Below are positions 34,139 through 41,835 of a DNA stretch of 64,000 nucleotides, one piece after another. A program made the position numbers and the translations under genes. The stretch is taken from positions 62,001-126,000 of the forward strand of contig CANPYX010000001.1 in NCBI GenBank assembly GCA_947588955.1, read 5' to 3'. Numbering within the stretch: the stretch's first letter is position 1; every line of letters begins with the position of its first letter. Below the pieces are notes generated by a model. The model worked only from the letters and a program-made list of their open reading frames with translations. It made no database searches and had not been told where the DNA came from. This DNA comes from an uncultured Oscillospiraceae bacterium. GTDB taxonomy: Bacteria > Bacillota > Clostridia > Oscillospirales > Oscillospiraceae.

Positions 34139-35371
34139 ATGGAAATCCCCATGACCCCGGAGGAACAAAACCTGCTCTTGTTGGAGAGATTGATCCCCGC
34201 GGGAGAAAAATTCTATGTCTGGTGCTACGGTGAGAGCGGCAGGTGTCTCGCCACCTCCTGCCCTGAGCCGGAGCGTGATGTTCTGGAGAAGGCGTTTCGG
34301 ATATTCGGCGGCGTGGAAAAGGCCATAGACTACGCCGCTTCCAAGGAGACTCTGCCCATATTGGTGGGCTCCCCCATCGGTATGCAGTGGGCAGTCACCT
34401 TCGAGCCTGTGCGCAACCGCGGTCTTATCTTCGTCATGGGTCCCGTGTTCTACTCCATGCCGGTGAAGAATCAGGTCCGCGAAGCACTCCGCCCGTACCG
34501 GGACACCATAGAGGACGCGATCTGGGCGGGAGAGCTCACCGAGCGGCTTGGCTCCATGCCGGTCATGCCCCACGCAATCTTTGTCCGCTACGTGACCATG
34601 GTACACAACACCCTTACCGGACAGAAGCTTGACGTCTCCATCCTCTTCAGCGGTCAGGATGGAGAGCAGACATTTCCCATCCCTGCTCCTGTAAAACGCG
34701 ACAGAACCGAAATATACTTAGCGGAGCGCACCCTGCTCCAAATGGTCCGAAACGGCGACATAAATTATCAGGACGCTCTGAACCGCAGCAGCAGGCTGAG
34801 CTCCGGCGTGCCGGTGGAGGGCAGAGACCCTCTGCAAAAATTCAGGATCAGCATAATTGTCTTTACCTCCCTCGTATGCCGCGCCGCAATGGAGGGCGGT
34901 CTAAGCCCGGAGGTGGCGTACCCCCTGGGCGACTCATATATCGAGGCCGCCGTACAGAGCCGCGACCTGGGGGAGCTCAATACTCTTTCTCTGTCCATGT
35001 ACCATGATTTTATCTACCGCGTTCACAGCCTGAACTCAAACCCAGACTACTCCGCCGCCGTCCAGAAGTGCTGTGACTACATCGAGCTCAGCGTGGGCAG
35101 AAATATTCGTATCGCGGATCTGGCGGCTCTTACGGGATATACTGAATATTATCTCTCCGAAAAATTCAAGAAGGAGACGGGAACGCCTCTTTTCCTCTAC
35201 ATCCGCTGTGCCAAGATAGAGCGGGCCAAGCTTCTTTTGGAGTCCACCACCCTCTCCGTCAGAGAAATCGCGGAGGCTCTTGCCTTCAATACGCCAAACT
35301 ACTTTTCCAAATGCTTCCGCGAGATAGTCGGCTGTACCCCCGCCCAGTACAGGAAAGTCCACTCCCGATAA
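34139..35371 (+). CDS. AraC-family transcriptional regulator
   Basis: A 410-residue regulator. The first ~280 residues are a sensing region unlike the cupin of the other AraC protein here. The C-terminal ~100 residues carry the two HTH units (NIRIADLAALTGYTEYYLSEKFKKETG and LSVREIAEALAFNTPNYFSKCFREIVGCTPAQYR). ATG at 34139 follows GGAGG by 9 nt. Divergent from the GH78 operon at 33961 and probably its activator; the effector may be rhamnose or a glycoside. Confidence 0.88.
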   Translation: MEIPMTPEEQNLLLLERLIPAGEKFYVWCYGESGRCLATSCPEPERDVLEKAFRIFGGVEKAIDYAASKETLPILVGSPIGMQWAVTFEPVRNRGLIFVMGPVFYSMPVKNQVREALRPYRDTIEDAIWAGELTERLGSMPVMPHAIFVRYVTMVHNTLTGQKLDVSILFSGQDGEQTFPIPAPVKRDRTEIYLAERTLLQMVRNGDINYQDALNRSSRLSSGVPVEGRDPLQKFRISIIVFTSLVCRAAMEGGLSPEVAYPLGDSYIEAAVQSRDLGELNTLSLSMYHDFIYRVHSLNSNPDYSAAVQKCCDYIELSVGRNIRIADLAALTGYTEYYLSEKFKKETGTPLFLYIRCAKIERAKLLLESTTLSVREIAEALAFNTPNYFSKCFREIVGCTPAQYRKVHSR

Positions 35372-35394
35372 GCAAAAAAGGCTTTGCCCTTTTC

Positions 35395-35473
35395 AGACTG
35401 TAGACAAACACCGCCCCAAACCGAGGGGCGGTGTTTGTCTACAGTCTTAGGCAGAGAGCGCGGCTCTCTGCCT
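35395..35473. terminator. Two adjacent hairpins between convergent genes
   Basis: The first is a perfect 23-bp stem (35395-35417 with 35425-35447) around a 7-nt loop. The second is an 11-bp stem (35449-35459 with 35463-35473) around a 3-nt loop. They separate the convergent AraC and histidine-kinase genes and probably act as a bidirectional terminator. The minus-strand exit ends in a T-run near 35380. Confidence 0.7.
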
Positions 35474-35493
35474 TACATGTGTTGTTAAATGAC

Positions 35494-36720
35494 TTATCCG
35501 GGAAACACCACCGTTATCTGGAAGGCGGTGCTTTCGGGGGCTTTGGCGGAAATCTTACCGCCGTGGGCGGTTACGATGGCCTCCGCCATGGAAAGGCCGA
35601 TGCCGTGACCGCCTGTCTCGGAGTTGCGCGAGGCGTCCGGGCGGTAGAACCGCTCAAAGAGATGGCGCAGATCGTCAGGGGCGATGGGAGAGGCCGTGGT
35701 GTTGGTGACGGTCAAATTAAGCCGCCTGCCCTGCCGTTCAAGCTTCATCTCCGCGCGGCCGCCCTCCGGGGTATATTTCATGGCGTTGTCCAGGAGGATG
35801 GACACGAGCTGAGAGATGGACCGCTCGTCTCCCTTCATGGACAGGAGCGGCTGGACGCTCACCGTGTAGTCTATTTTTTTGCTTGCCGCTATGGAGGCGA
35901 AGGGCGTGGCGGCGCCGGATACTACCTCGGAAATCGGAAAGTCGATCATCTGGGGTTTATTCCCCGCCTCCTCCATCCGGGAGAGGTAGACGAGGTCGTT
36001 TGTAAGCTCTGTAAGCCGCTTTGACTGCCGCTGGATCTCATCGAGCCCGTCGTTTTCTCCCATGTCCATTTTCAACACGTCCACGTTGGCGCTGATGATC
36101 GTCAGGGGCGTCTTGATCTCATGACTGGCGTCGGTGATAAATCGCTTTTGCTTCTCGTAGCTCTCCGCCACGGGCCGGGTAAAACGCCCGGACACAAAAA
36201 TCACCACGGCGGCGATAATGGCGAAGCCCGCCAGAGACATGACAAGGCTGAAAATCGCGAAATTCCTGGCCATCGCAAGCTTTCTACCGCAGTCAAGGAA
36301 GGTGACGCGGGTAAGCCCCGACTCCGACACGCGGACATATCGGTAGTCGTCTATAAAGCCGCGAACCGCGCTGCGCTTCAGGGCGCTGGCGGCGTACTCC
36401 CGCGCGGTCTGGGCGTCCACCGCGGCGATACTCCCGGTTTCCGCCGCCAATACACGCCCTTTTGAGTTCACAAGTACGGAAAAGAACCTGGACTCAAAGG
36501 GAAGCTCCTGGCTCATTCCGTGGGGTATCCAGTCAAAAGGAGCCTCTCCAAACTCCGGGAAGACGCCCTGATTTTTGGAGAGCAGGGACAGCACCTCATC
36601 CGCCTCACGTGTCAGGGATCTGTAATTCAGGAAAAGGATGCCGCTGACAATGAAAGCCAGAAGAAGGACAAGCGCCCCCAGAGAGAGCAGGACAAATTTG
36701 CGCCGGAGCTTGTTGATCAT
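35494..36720 (-). CDS. Sensor histidine kinase
   Basis: A 408-residue membrane kinase. TM1 lies near residues 10-32, an extracellular sensor of about 120 residues follows, and TM2 is near 155-178. The HAMP-less linker leads to the phospho-acceptor block DASHEIKTPL, the N box LLDNAMKYTPEGG and the G box GGHGIGLSMAEAI. The ATG overlaps the stop of the response regulator gene (ATGA), so the pair is translationally coupled. It lies downstream of htrA on the same strand, suggesting an envelope-stress role, by inference. Confidence 0.92.
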   Translation of the reverse strand: MINKLRRKFVLLSLGALVLLLAFIVSGILFLNYRSLTREADEVLSLLSKNQGVFPEFGEAPFDWIPHGMSQELPFESRFFSVLVNSKGRVLAAETGSIAAVDAQTAREYAASALKRSAVRGFIDDYRYVRVSESGLTRVTFLDCGRKLAMARNFAIFSLVMSLAGFAIIAAVVIFVSGRFTRPVAESYEKQKRFITDASHEIKTPLTIISANVDVLKMDMGENDGLDEIQRQSKRLTELTNDLVYLSRMEEAGNKPQMIDFPISEVVSGAATPFASIAASKKIDYTVSVQPLLSMKGDERSISQLVSILLDNAMKYTPEGGRAEMKLERQGRRLNLTVTNTTASPIAPDDLRHLFERFYRPDASRNSETGGHGIGLSMAEAIVTAHGGKISAKAPESTAFQITVVFPG

Positions 36721-37388
36721 ACAGTCTCCTCCAGTGAGTAGCCGGCGTTCCGTGACGCGCGGATCTCCACGTTCGCGTGAAGGGCCGCCAGCTTTTTGCG
36801 AAGGTATGAGATATACACCCAGACCACGTTGATCTCGGCGTCGGAGTCATACCCCCAGATCTTTTCCATGAACCTCTCGGTGGAAATGACGTGGCGGGGG
36901 TTGGACAGGAAAAACTCCATCATCTGATATTCCTTGTTGGCGAGCCGGAAGCTCCCCGTGGGGGTGGCAAGCTCGAGGGTGGAGCGGTCCAACGTCACGT
37001 TGCCCATGCGCAGCTTTGTGTCCGCGGCAGTCTGCGTCCTGGTCATGGCGCGGATACGGGCCAAAAGCTCCTTCGTGTCGAAGGGCTTGGGGAGGTAATC
37101 GTTGGCCCCGCTGTCCAGCCCGCGCACCCGGTCGTCTATCTCCGCCTTGGCAGTGAGCATAAGAATGGGGATTTGGTTTCCCTCCCGGCGCGCCTCGGTC
37201 AGTACCGATATGCCGTCCCGCTTTGGCATCATGATGTCCAGCACAGCCGCGTCATAGTTCCCGGAACGCAGATAGTCCAGAGCGTCCTCCCCGTTATAGA
37301 CCGGGTCCACCGAATATCCGTTTTTCTCAAGGATCGTCACCAGCACCTTTGACAGGGCCTTTTCGTCCTCCGCAAGAAGTATCCTCAT
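36717..37388 (-). CDS. OmpR-family response regulator
   Basis: A 223-residue regulator. The receiver domain has the phospho-acceptor Asp in VLDIMMP and Lys in LPKPFDTKELLARI; the C-terminal winged helix ends at GAGYSLEETV-like residues (NAGYSLEETV). It shares an ATGA overlap with the kinase gene. A TTGAAA-N18-TAAAAT promoter lies just upstream. Confidence 0.94.
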   Translation of the reverse strand: MRILLAEDEKALSKVLVTILEKNGYSVDPVYNGEDALDYLRSGNYDAAVLDIMMPKRDGISVLTEARREGNQIPILMLTAKAEIDDRVRGLDSGANDYLPKPFDTKELLARIRAMTRTQTAADTKLRMGNVTLDRSTLELATPTGSFRLANKEYQMMEFFLSNPRHVISTERFMEKIWGYDSDAEINVVWVYISYLRKKLAALHANVEIRASRNAGYSLEETV

Positions 37389-37412
37389 GTAGGTTCCTCC
37401 CCAATAAACCCT

Positions 37413-37442
37413 ATTTTATCACAGCCTCAAACCCATTTTCAA
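37413..37442 (-). promoter_or_regulatory. Promoter of the 36.7-37.4 kb two-component pair
   Basis: Minus strand: TTGAAA (complement of 37437-37442), 18-nt spacer, TAAAAT (complement of 37413-37418). Lies immediately after the htrA terminator. Confidence 0.55.
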
Positions 37443-37474
37443 CCCAAAAGCCCGCCAAAGCGGGCTTTTGGGTT
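37441..37474 (-). terminator. Terminator of the htrA gene
   Basis: A perfect 15-bp stem (AACCCAAAAGCCCGC and its complement) with a 4-nt loop, just after the htrA stop, ending in a U-rich run on the minus strand. Confidence 0.75.
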
Positions 37475-37483
37475 AATACCCAC

Positions 37484-38791
37484 TTAAAACAGACCAAGTG
37501 AGCTGCCCCAGGGGAAACCGTTGAGGTACCCCTGACGGGACCCGGTGTCACGATCTTCATTTTCTCCGCTGACGCTCTGGGCCTTCTCTGCCACCGTGAC
37601 GGTGACCTCCAGCGTTTTCCCGGCCCGGTAGACCGTACACGTCAGCGTATCTCCGGGCGCCGATTCGCTGACAGCCTCCTTCAGACCCTCACCGCTGTTG
37701 ATGGCCTTGCCGTTGACAGCTGTCACTATATCGTTGGTCCTCAGCCCCGCGTTGGCGGCGGGACTACCTTGGGTGACGTCCCTAATGATGGCACCCTCAG
37801 GAAGTCCAAGGGCTGCCATATCGTCGCTGACGCTCTCAAGGGATACACCAATATACGGAGCAGACACATAGCCCTTCTCAATGATCTCGCTGATCAATTT
37901 CTTGACGTTGTCCACGGGAATGGCAAAGCCGATATTGTCGATTGACGCTTCCCCTGAGCCGCTGCTGGAAAACTTGGCGTTGGTTATACCCACGACCTCG
38001 CCGTACATATTGAAAAGCGCGCCGCCGGAGTTGCCGGAGTTTATGGCGCAGTCCGTCTGGATGAGCTCCATGGAAATGCCGCTGGACATGGTGACATTCC
38101 GGTCAAGGGCGCTGACCACACCCTTTGTCAGTGAGAAGGTGAGCTCCCCCAGAGGATTGCCGATGGCGACCACATCGTCGCCTACCTTCAGCTCATCTGA
38201 GCTTCCCAACGTCACGGGCGTGAGCCCCTGGGCGTTGATCTTCAGAACGGCTATGTCGTTTTCCTCGTCTCCTCCCACGATGACGGCGTCATAAGCCGTG
38301 CCGTCGTAAGCCGTCACCTTGACGGTGCTCGCGTCCTCGATGACATGATAATTTGTAACGATATAGCCGTCGGAGGTGACGATAAAGCCGGAGCCGGAGG
38401 CGGCGGAGGTGGTCCGAAAGCCAAAGTAGTTGGTGGTGACGGAGGTGGTGATGCCCACCGTGGAGTTGACATACCTTTCGTAGATCTCCGAGGCCGTGAG
38501 CGCCCTGTCAGGCGATGAGCTCACCGCGCTCAAAGAGGCGGCGGAGTGTTCGCTCTCACTTATGACCGATTCCTGTTCTTCAATGTCGCCCCTGTCTGTA
38601 CCGGAGACAATACAAAGGGTGCCCGCAGCGCCCGCCGTGCCTCCGAGCAGGGAGCAGCACAGCGCCAGCGCGACGATTCTCCCGGCGCCTTTCCGCTTTT
38701 TCCGAGACTCCGCCTTGGAAGCGGGCTCGCTTATCGGGCTGAAGGCGTATTGGTCACGGTCTTCATTATAAATATTATTTGTCTCGTTCAT
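37484..38791 (-). CDS. htrA: HtrA/DegP-like membrane-anchored serine protease
   Basis: A 435-residue protein. A cytoplasmic N-terminus is followed by one TM helix (about 40-60), a trypsin-like domain with triad His in TNYHVIED, Asp in ENDIAVLKI and Ser in NSGNSGGALF, then a PDZ domain (GAIIRDVTQGSPAANAGLRTND). The C-terminus ends in a Ser/Gly-rich tail. ATG at 38791 has AAGGAG 8 nt upstream. It probably degrades misfolded exported proteins. A direct-repeat box lies in its promoter region, matching that of the ABC operon at 46.5 kb. Confidence 0.93.
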   Translation of the reverse strand: MNETNNIYNEDRDQYAFSPISEPASKAESRKKRKGAGRIVALALCCSLLGGTAGAAGTLCIVSGTDRGDIEEQESVISESEHSAASLSAVSSSPDRALTASEIYERYVNSTVGITTSVTTNYFGFRTTSAASGSGFIVTSDGYIVTNYHVIEDASTVKVTAYDGTAYDAVIVGGDEENDIAVLKINAQGLTPVTLGSSDELKVGDDVVAIGNPLGELTFSLTKGVVSALDRNVTMSSGISMELIQTDCAINSGNSGGALFNMYGEVVGITNAKFSSSGSGEASIDNIGFAIPVDNVKKLISEIIEKGYVSAPYIGVSLESVSDDMAALGLPEGAIIRDVTQGSPAANAGLRTNDIVTAVNGKAINSGEGLKEAVSESAPGDTLTCTVYRAGKTLEVTVTVAEKAQSVSGENEDRDTGSRQGYLNGFPWGSSLGLF

Positions 38792-38821
38792 GAGAACATC
38801 TCCTTTTCGTTTTGTGAGTAC

Positions 38822-38853
38822 ATCATACAACGGTAAGCTTAAATGGACTTTAA
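38822..38853 (-). promoter_or_regulatory. htrA promoter with direct-repeat box
   Basis: Minus strand reads TTAAAGTCCATTTAAG (complement of 38838-38853), two half-sites 10 bp apart, then 10 nt, then a -10 TATGAT (complement of 38822-38827). The box replaces a -35 element, as in OmpR/PhoB-class activation. Confidence 0.5.
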
Positions 38854-38941
38854 GGGTAAAAATTTTATCTGTTTTTCTTACGTGGGATTCCCTCATCCTT
38901 ATGTAATTTCATTTTCCCACGAACAAGTTTTTCTACTGTTA

Positions 38942-38971
38942 TTGAAATTTGGGAACAAAAAATGGTATAAT
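38942..38971 (+). promoter_or_regulatory. Promoter of the secreted repeat protein gene
   Basis: TTGAAA (38942-38947), 18-nt spacer and a consensus TATAAT (38966-38971). Confidence 0.6.
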
Positions 38972-39104
38972 TACACCTGCTGGTATATGTTTCGCCATTT
39001 ACAAATTCCACACAGATTCCAAACAACTGCCACGCGCATTCCTCATTCATGGTTTATCCTGTGATCACTGGCGAAGGCCAGAATTTTGAAAGGTGGGTCA
39101 AACC

Positions 39105-39515
39105 ATGAAGAAGAAAATGATCGTACTGTCCGCTGTCGCCGTGGCGCTTGTGCTGTCGGTGGGATGTGTGAGCGCGTTTGCCGCCGAGAACGATTCGGAT
39201 GTGACGGATGCCCCATCCGAGGCCGAAGATGAAACCGCGTACAGCTATCTTACCGGTCAGCGTAACAGCACCAATCGCAACGATCTGTATGCCCAGGCGG
39301 AGGAGCTTCCAGAATACCAGCAGGACGCTTTTTTAGCTGAGAACGGCATTGTGGAAACTCCCTGGTCCGAGGAAGCGGCGGCGTCCTACAGCTACGTCGG
39401 CGGCCGGCAGAGAGGCGCGTCATACCGGCAGGGCGATGACGCAGACGGCACACAGGATATGTCCGGGTACAGCTACCTGACCGGACAGCAGCGCGGCGCG
39501 AGCTATCACAAGTAA
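39105..39515 (+). CDS. Small secreted protein with Y-S-Y repeats
   Basis: A 136-residue protein with a signal peptide (MKKKMIVLSAVAVALVL..., likely cut after AFA near residue 27). The mature part is acidic then repetitive: YSYLTGQRNS near 46, YSYVGGRQRGASYRQ near 95 and YSYLTGQQRGASYHK at the C-terminus. No family is recognised. The ATG at 39105 has AAGGTGGG upstream. A terminator at 39540 separates it from a downstream response regulator/kinase pair on the same strand. It may be a surface or peptide ligand for that kinase; this is speculation. Confidence 0.72.
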   Translation: MKKKMIVLSAVAVALVLSVGCVSAFAAENDSDVTDAPSEAEDETAYSYLTGQRNSTNRNDLYAQAEELPEYQQDAFLAENGIVETPWSEEAAASYSYVGGRQRGASYRQGDDADGTQDMSGYSYLTGQQRGASYHK

Positions 39516-39539
39516 CACAAAGACAAAATTCGCAAAATG

Positions 39540-39569
39540 GCAAACCGTCCAAAGGGCGGTTTGCGTTTT
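39540..39569 (+). terminator. Terminator after the repeat-protein gene
   Basis: An 11-bp stem (one wobble pair) with a 3-nt AAA loop, followed by GTTTTG. It would limit read-through into the response regulator gene, whose ribosome binding site follows. Confidence 0.6.
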
Positions 39570-39590
39570 GCGCTATCCAGGAGGGAGATT

Positions 39591-40262
39591 ATGGCTTACC
39601 TGTTGGCTGTCGATGACGAAAGGGACATTGTTGATCTCATTTCCCGTTTCGCGGAGCATGAGGGGCACACCATCGACACTGCGGACAACGGCAAAGAAGC
39701 TGTCCGTCTGTGCGGTGAGAACGACTACGACCTGATCATCCTCGATATTATGATGCCGGAGATGGACGGGTTCACCGCCTGCAAGGAGATCCGCAAGCTA
39801 AAGCCGACGCCCGTCATCATGCTGTCGGCTCTTGGCACGGAGTACGACAAGCTCATGGGCTTTGAGCTGGGCATTGACGATTATGTGGTGAAGCCCTTCT
39901 CCCCTCGCGAGCTGATGGCACGGGTCAAGGCGGTCCTTGCAAGGCATACCGAGGGAAAACCGAAGCAGGAAATCGTGATACAGGGCCTTCGCGTGGACAC
40001 ACTCTCCCATGAGGCCTTTGTGGACGGGGTAAAGACGGAGCTGACCGCGAAGGAGTATGAGCTGCTTGTCTATCTCGCTGAGAACAAGGGCATCGCCCTG
40101 ACGCGGGAGAACATATTGAACAACGTGTGGGGCTACGACTACTTTGGCGACGACCGCACGGTGGATTGGCAAATAAAGCTCCTTCGCGGCAAGCTGGGGC
40201 CATATCGGAAATGTATCGTGACTTTGCGGGGAACGGGGTATCGGTTCGATGAAAAGGCGTAA
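39591..40262 (+). CDS. OmpR-family response regulator
   Basis: A 223-residue regulator. Receiver: LAVDDERDIVDLI, Asp in LDIMMPEMDG, Lys in VVKPFSPRELM. Winged helix: GYDYFGDDRTVDWQIKLLRGKLG. The ATG at 39591 has GGAGGG 6 nt before it; an upstream start runs through the terminator and is unlikely. VanR-like in layout. The kinase gene overlaps its end by 14 bp. Confidence 0.93.
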   Translation: MAYLLAVDDERDIVDLISRFAEHEGHTIDTADNGKEAVRLCGENDYDLIILDIMMPEMDGFTACKEIRKLKPTPVIMLSALGTEYDKLMGFELGIDDYVVKPFSPRELMARVKAVLARHTEGKPKQEIVIQGLRVDTLSHEAFVDGVKTELTAKEYELLVYLAENKGIALTRENILNNVWGYDYFGDDRTVDWQIKLLRGKLGPYRKCIVTLRGTGYRFDEKA

Positions 40263-41688
40263 ATCCTTCGGCGTGAAGCTGTGGCTGTGGTTTGTTCTCT
40301 TTGCCGCTGTTATATTCGCGGTGCTATGGCTGTTGCAGACCGTGTTTTTGCAAAGCTTCTATAACGATATGGCCATCCGTGGCGTGGAAAGGGCGGCAAA
40401 GGAGCTCGTGGCCAATGCCGGGGAGTCGGACTTTTACTCTCTCGTCGACAAAGCCGCCTCCGAAAACTCCCTCCTTGTATTCGTAACAGATACGCGGGGA
40501 AATATCCTATACAGCGCCGACGCATATAAGGGCCTCTACGGAAGCTCCGGGCAGAAGGAACAGCAAAATGGGAATCCCTACTTTTCTTCCGATGAGGTCA
40601 TGAACTGGGAAAAGGGCGCGCTGCGCAATCTGCCGTACAGCTATGAATCGCTCATTGAAAAAATTAAAGAGAACGGTTCAAACAGCGTCGGCTTTATCAC
40701 GGAGGACAACGCCGCCTATGTGACGGGGAGCGTCCTTCCGGGCGGGAATATCCTCTACATTAGTATGCCCCTGGGTACTGTGGGCGGCACCGTCCGAATC
40801 TTGCGGCTCCAGCTTGTGTGGGTCTCCGTTCTTTCTCTGGTTTTGGGATTCGTCCTTGCCTGGGTCATTTCAAAGAGGTTTGAAAAGCCGATGGGGCAAA
40901 TCGTGGACACCGCAAAGGCAATCGCCGGCGGCAGCTTCCACCCGGAGCTTCCACGCGGCTTCTGTGCGGAGCTTGACGAGCTGTCCGATACGTTGGGCGA
41001 GACGGCGCTTCGCTTGGAAAAGGCCCAAAACGCCCAGCGGGAATTTTTGGCCAACGTCTCCCACGATTTGCGAACGCCCCTCACCATGATAAAGGGCTAC
41101 GCGGAGATGGTCAAAGATATCTCTTGGAGCGACAAGGCAAAGCGGGAAAAGGACCTGGACATCATCACCCGCGAGGCGGACAGGCTGACGGCGCTGGTCA
41201 ACGAGATTTTGGAATTTTCCGCCATGCAGTCGGACGGTGTGCCGCTTGAGGGCGGCGTCATCGACCTGAGCCGCGCGGTTCGGGACGTGATTGAACAGTT
41301 CGCGCCTTTCTGTGAACAAAACAGCTATGTCATTGAAACGGAAATCGCAGACGGCGTTACGGTGAGAGCGGACGAGACACAGCTAAAGCGTGTCATCTAT
41401 AATTTCATCGACAATGCCGTAAATCACACAGATGACAGCAAAAAGATAAAGGTGTCGCTGACAGCAAAGAACGGTCCCGTGCGGTTTGCGGTGACCGATT
41501 ACGGCAAGGGCATCGCCGATGAGGACCTTCCCTATATCTGGAACCGCTATTACACCTCACGGAACAGGAAGAACAAAGCCGCTGTGTCCGGGCTGGGGTT
41601 GTCCATAGCAAAGGAGATCCTGACAGCCCATAGAGCGAAATTTGGCGTAGACAACAGGAATAACTGCACATTCTGGTTTGAGCTTTAA
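40249..41688 (+). CDS. Sensor histidine kinase
   Basis: A 479-residue membrane kinase. TM1 lies near 10-32, the extracellular sensor of about 150 residues contains LVFVTDTRGNILYSADAYKG (PAS-like), and TM2 is near 185-205. A HAMP domain and the acceptor block NVSHDLRTPLTMI follow, then the N box FIDNAVNHTDDSKK and the G box SGLGLSIAKEI. Coupled to the response regulator. Signal unknown; it is next to the secreted repeat protein. Confidence 0.92.
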   Translation: MKRRKSFGVKLWLWFVLFAAVIFAVLWLLQTVFLQSFYNDMAIRGVERAAKELVANAGESDFYSLVDKAASENSLLVFVTDTRGNILYSADAYKGLYGSSGQKEQQNGNPYFSSDEVMNWEKGALRNLPYSYESLIEKIKENGSNSVGFITEDNAAYVTGSVLPGGNILYISMPLGTVGGTVRILRLQLVWVSVLSLVLGFVLAWVISKRFEKPMGQIVDTAKAIAGGSFHPELPRGFCAELDELSDTLGETALRLEKAQNAQREFLANVSHDLRTPLTMIKGYAEMVKDISWSDKAKREKDLDIITREADRLTALVNEILEFSAMQSDGVPLEGGVIDLSRAVRDVIEQFAPFCEQNSYVIETEIADGVTVRADETQLKRVIYNFIDNAVNHTDDSKKIKVSLTAKNGPVRFAVTDYGKGIADEDLPYIWNRYYTSRNRKNKAAVSGLGLSIAKEILTAHRAKFGVDNRNNCTFWFEL

Positions 41689-41731
41689 GCTTAGTCAGCC
41701 ACAGCCGCGCAAGGGATGTTCAATAAAATAG

Positions 41732-41809
41732 CGCCCGACTTCGAGCGGCTGACACATTCCAGCCGCCGGAAGCGGCTGACACATTCCAGCCGCCGGAGTC
41801 GGGCGTTTT
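41732..41809. terminator. Branched terminator with a tandem 27-bp repeat
   Basis: A 9-bp outer stem (CGCCCGACT at 41732-41740 with 41797-41805) encloses two exact 27-bp tandem copies (41744-41770 and 41771-41797). Each copy can fold its own 7-bp hairpin (GCGGCTG with CAGCCGC). A T-run follows on the plus strand. It lies between the convergent kinase and DUF4340 genes. Confidence 0.65.
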
Positions 41810-41835
41810 GTCTTAAATTGACGCTGTTGCCCTTT

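Larger units (their letters stand above)
38792..39104. other. 313-bp divergent intergenic region between htrA and the secreted repeat protein
   Basis: It contains the htrA promoter and box (38822-38853), the plus-strand promoter at 38942-38971 and an AT-rich middle. The leader of the secreted-protein gene is about 125 nt; no riboswitch motif is recognised in it. Confidence 0.6.

Noticed and set aside
41744..41797. CRISPR-like tandem repeat
   Set aside because: Only two adjacent copies without spacers, located in a terminator hairpin, and no cas gene.
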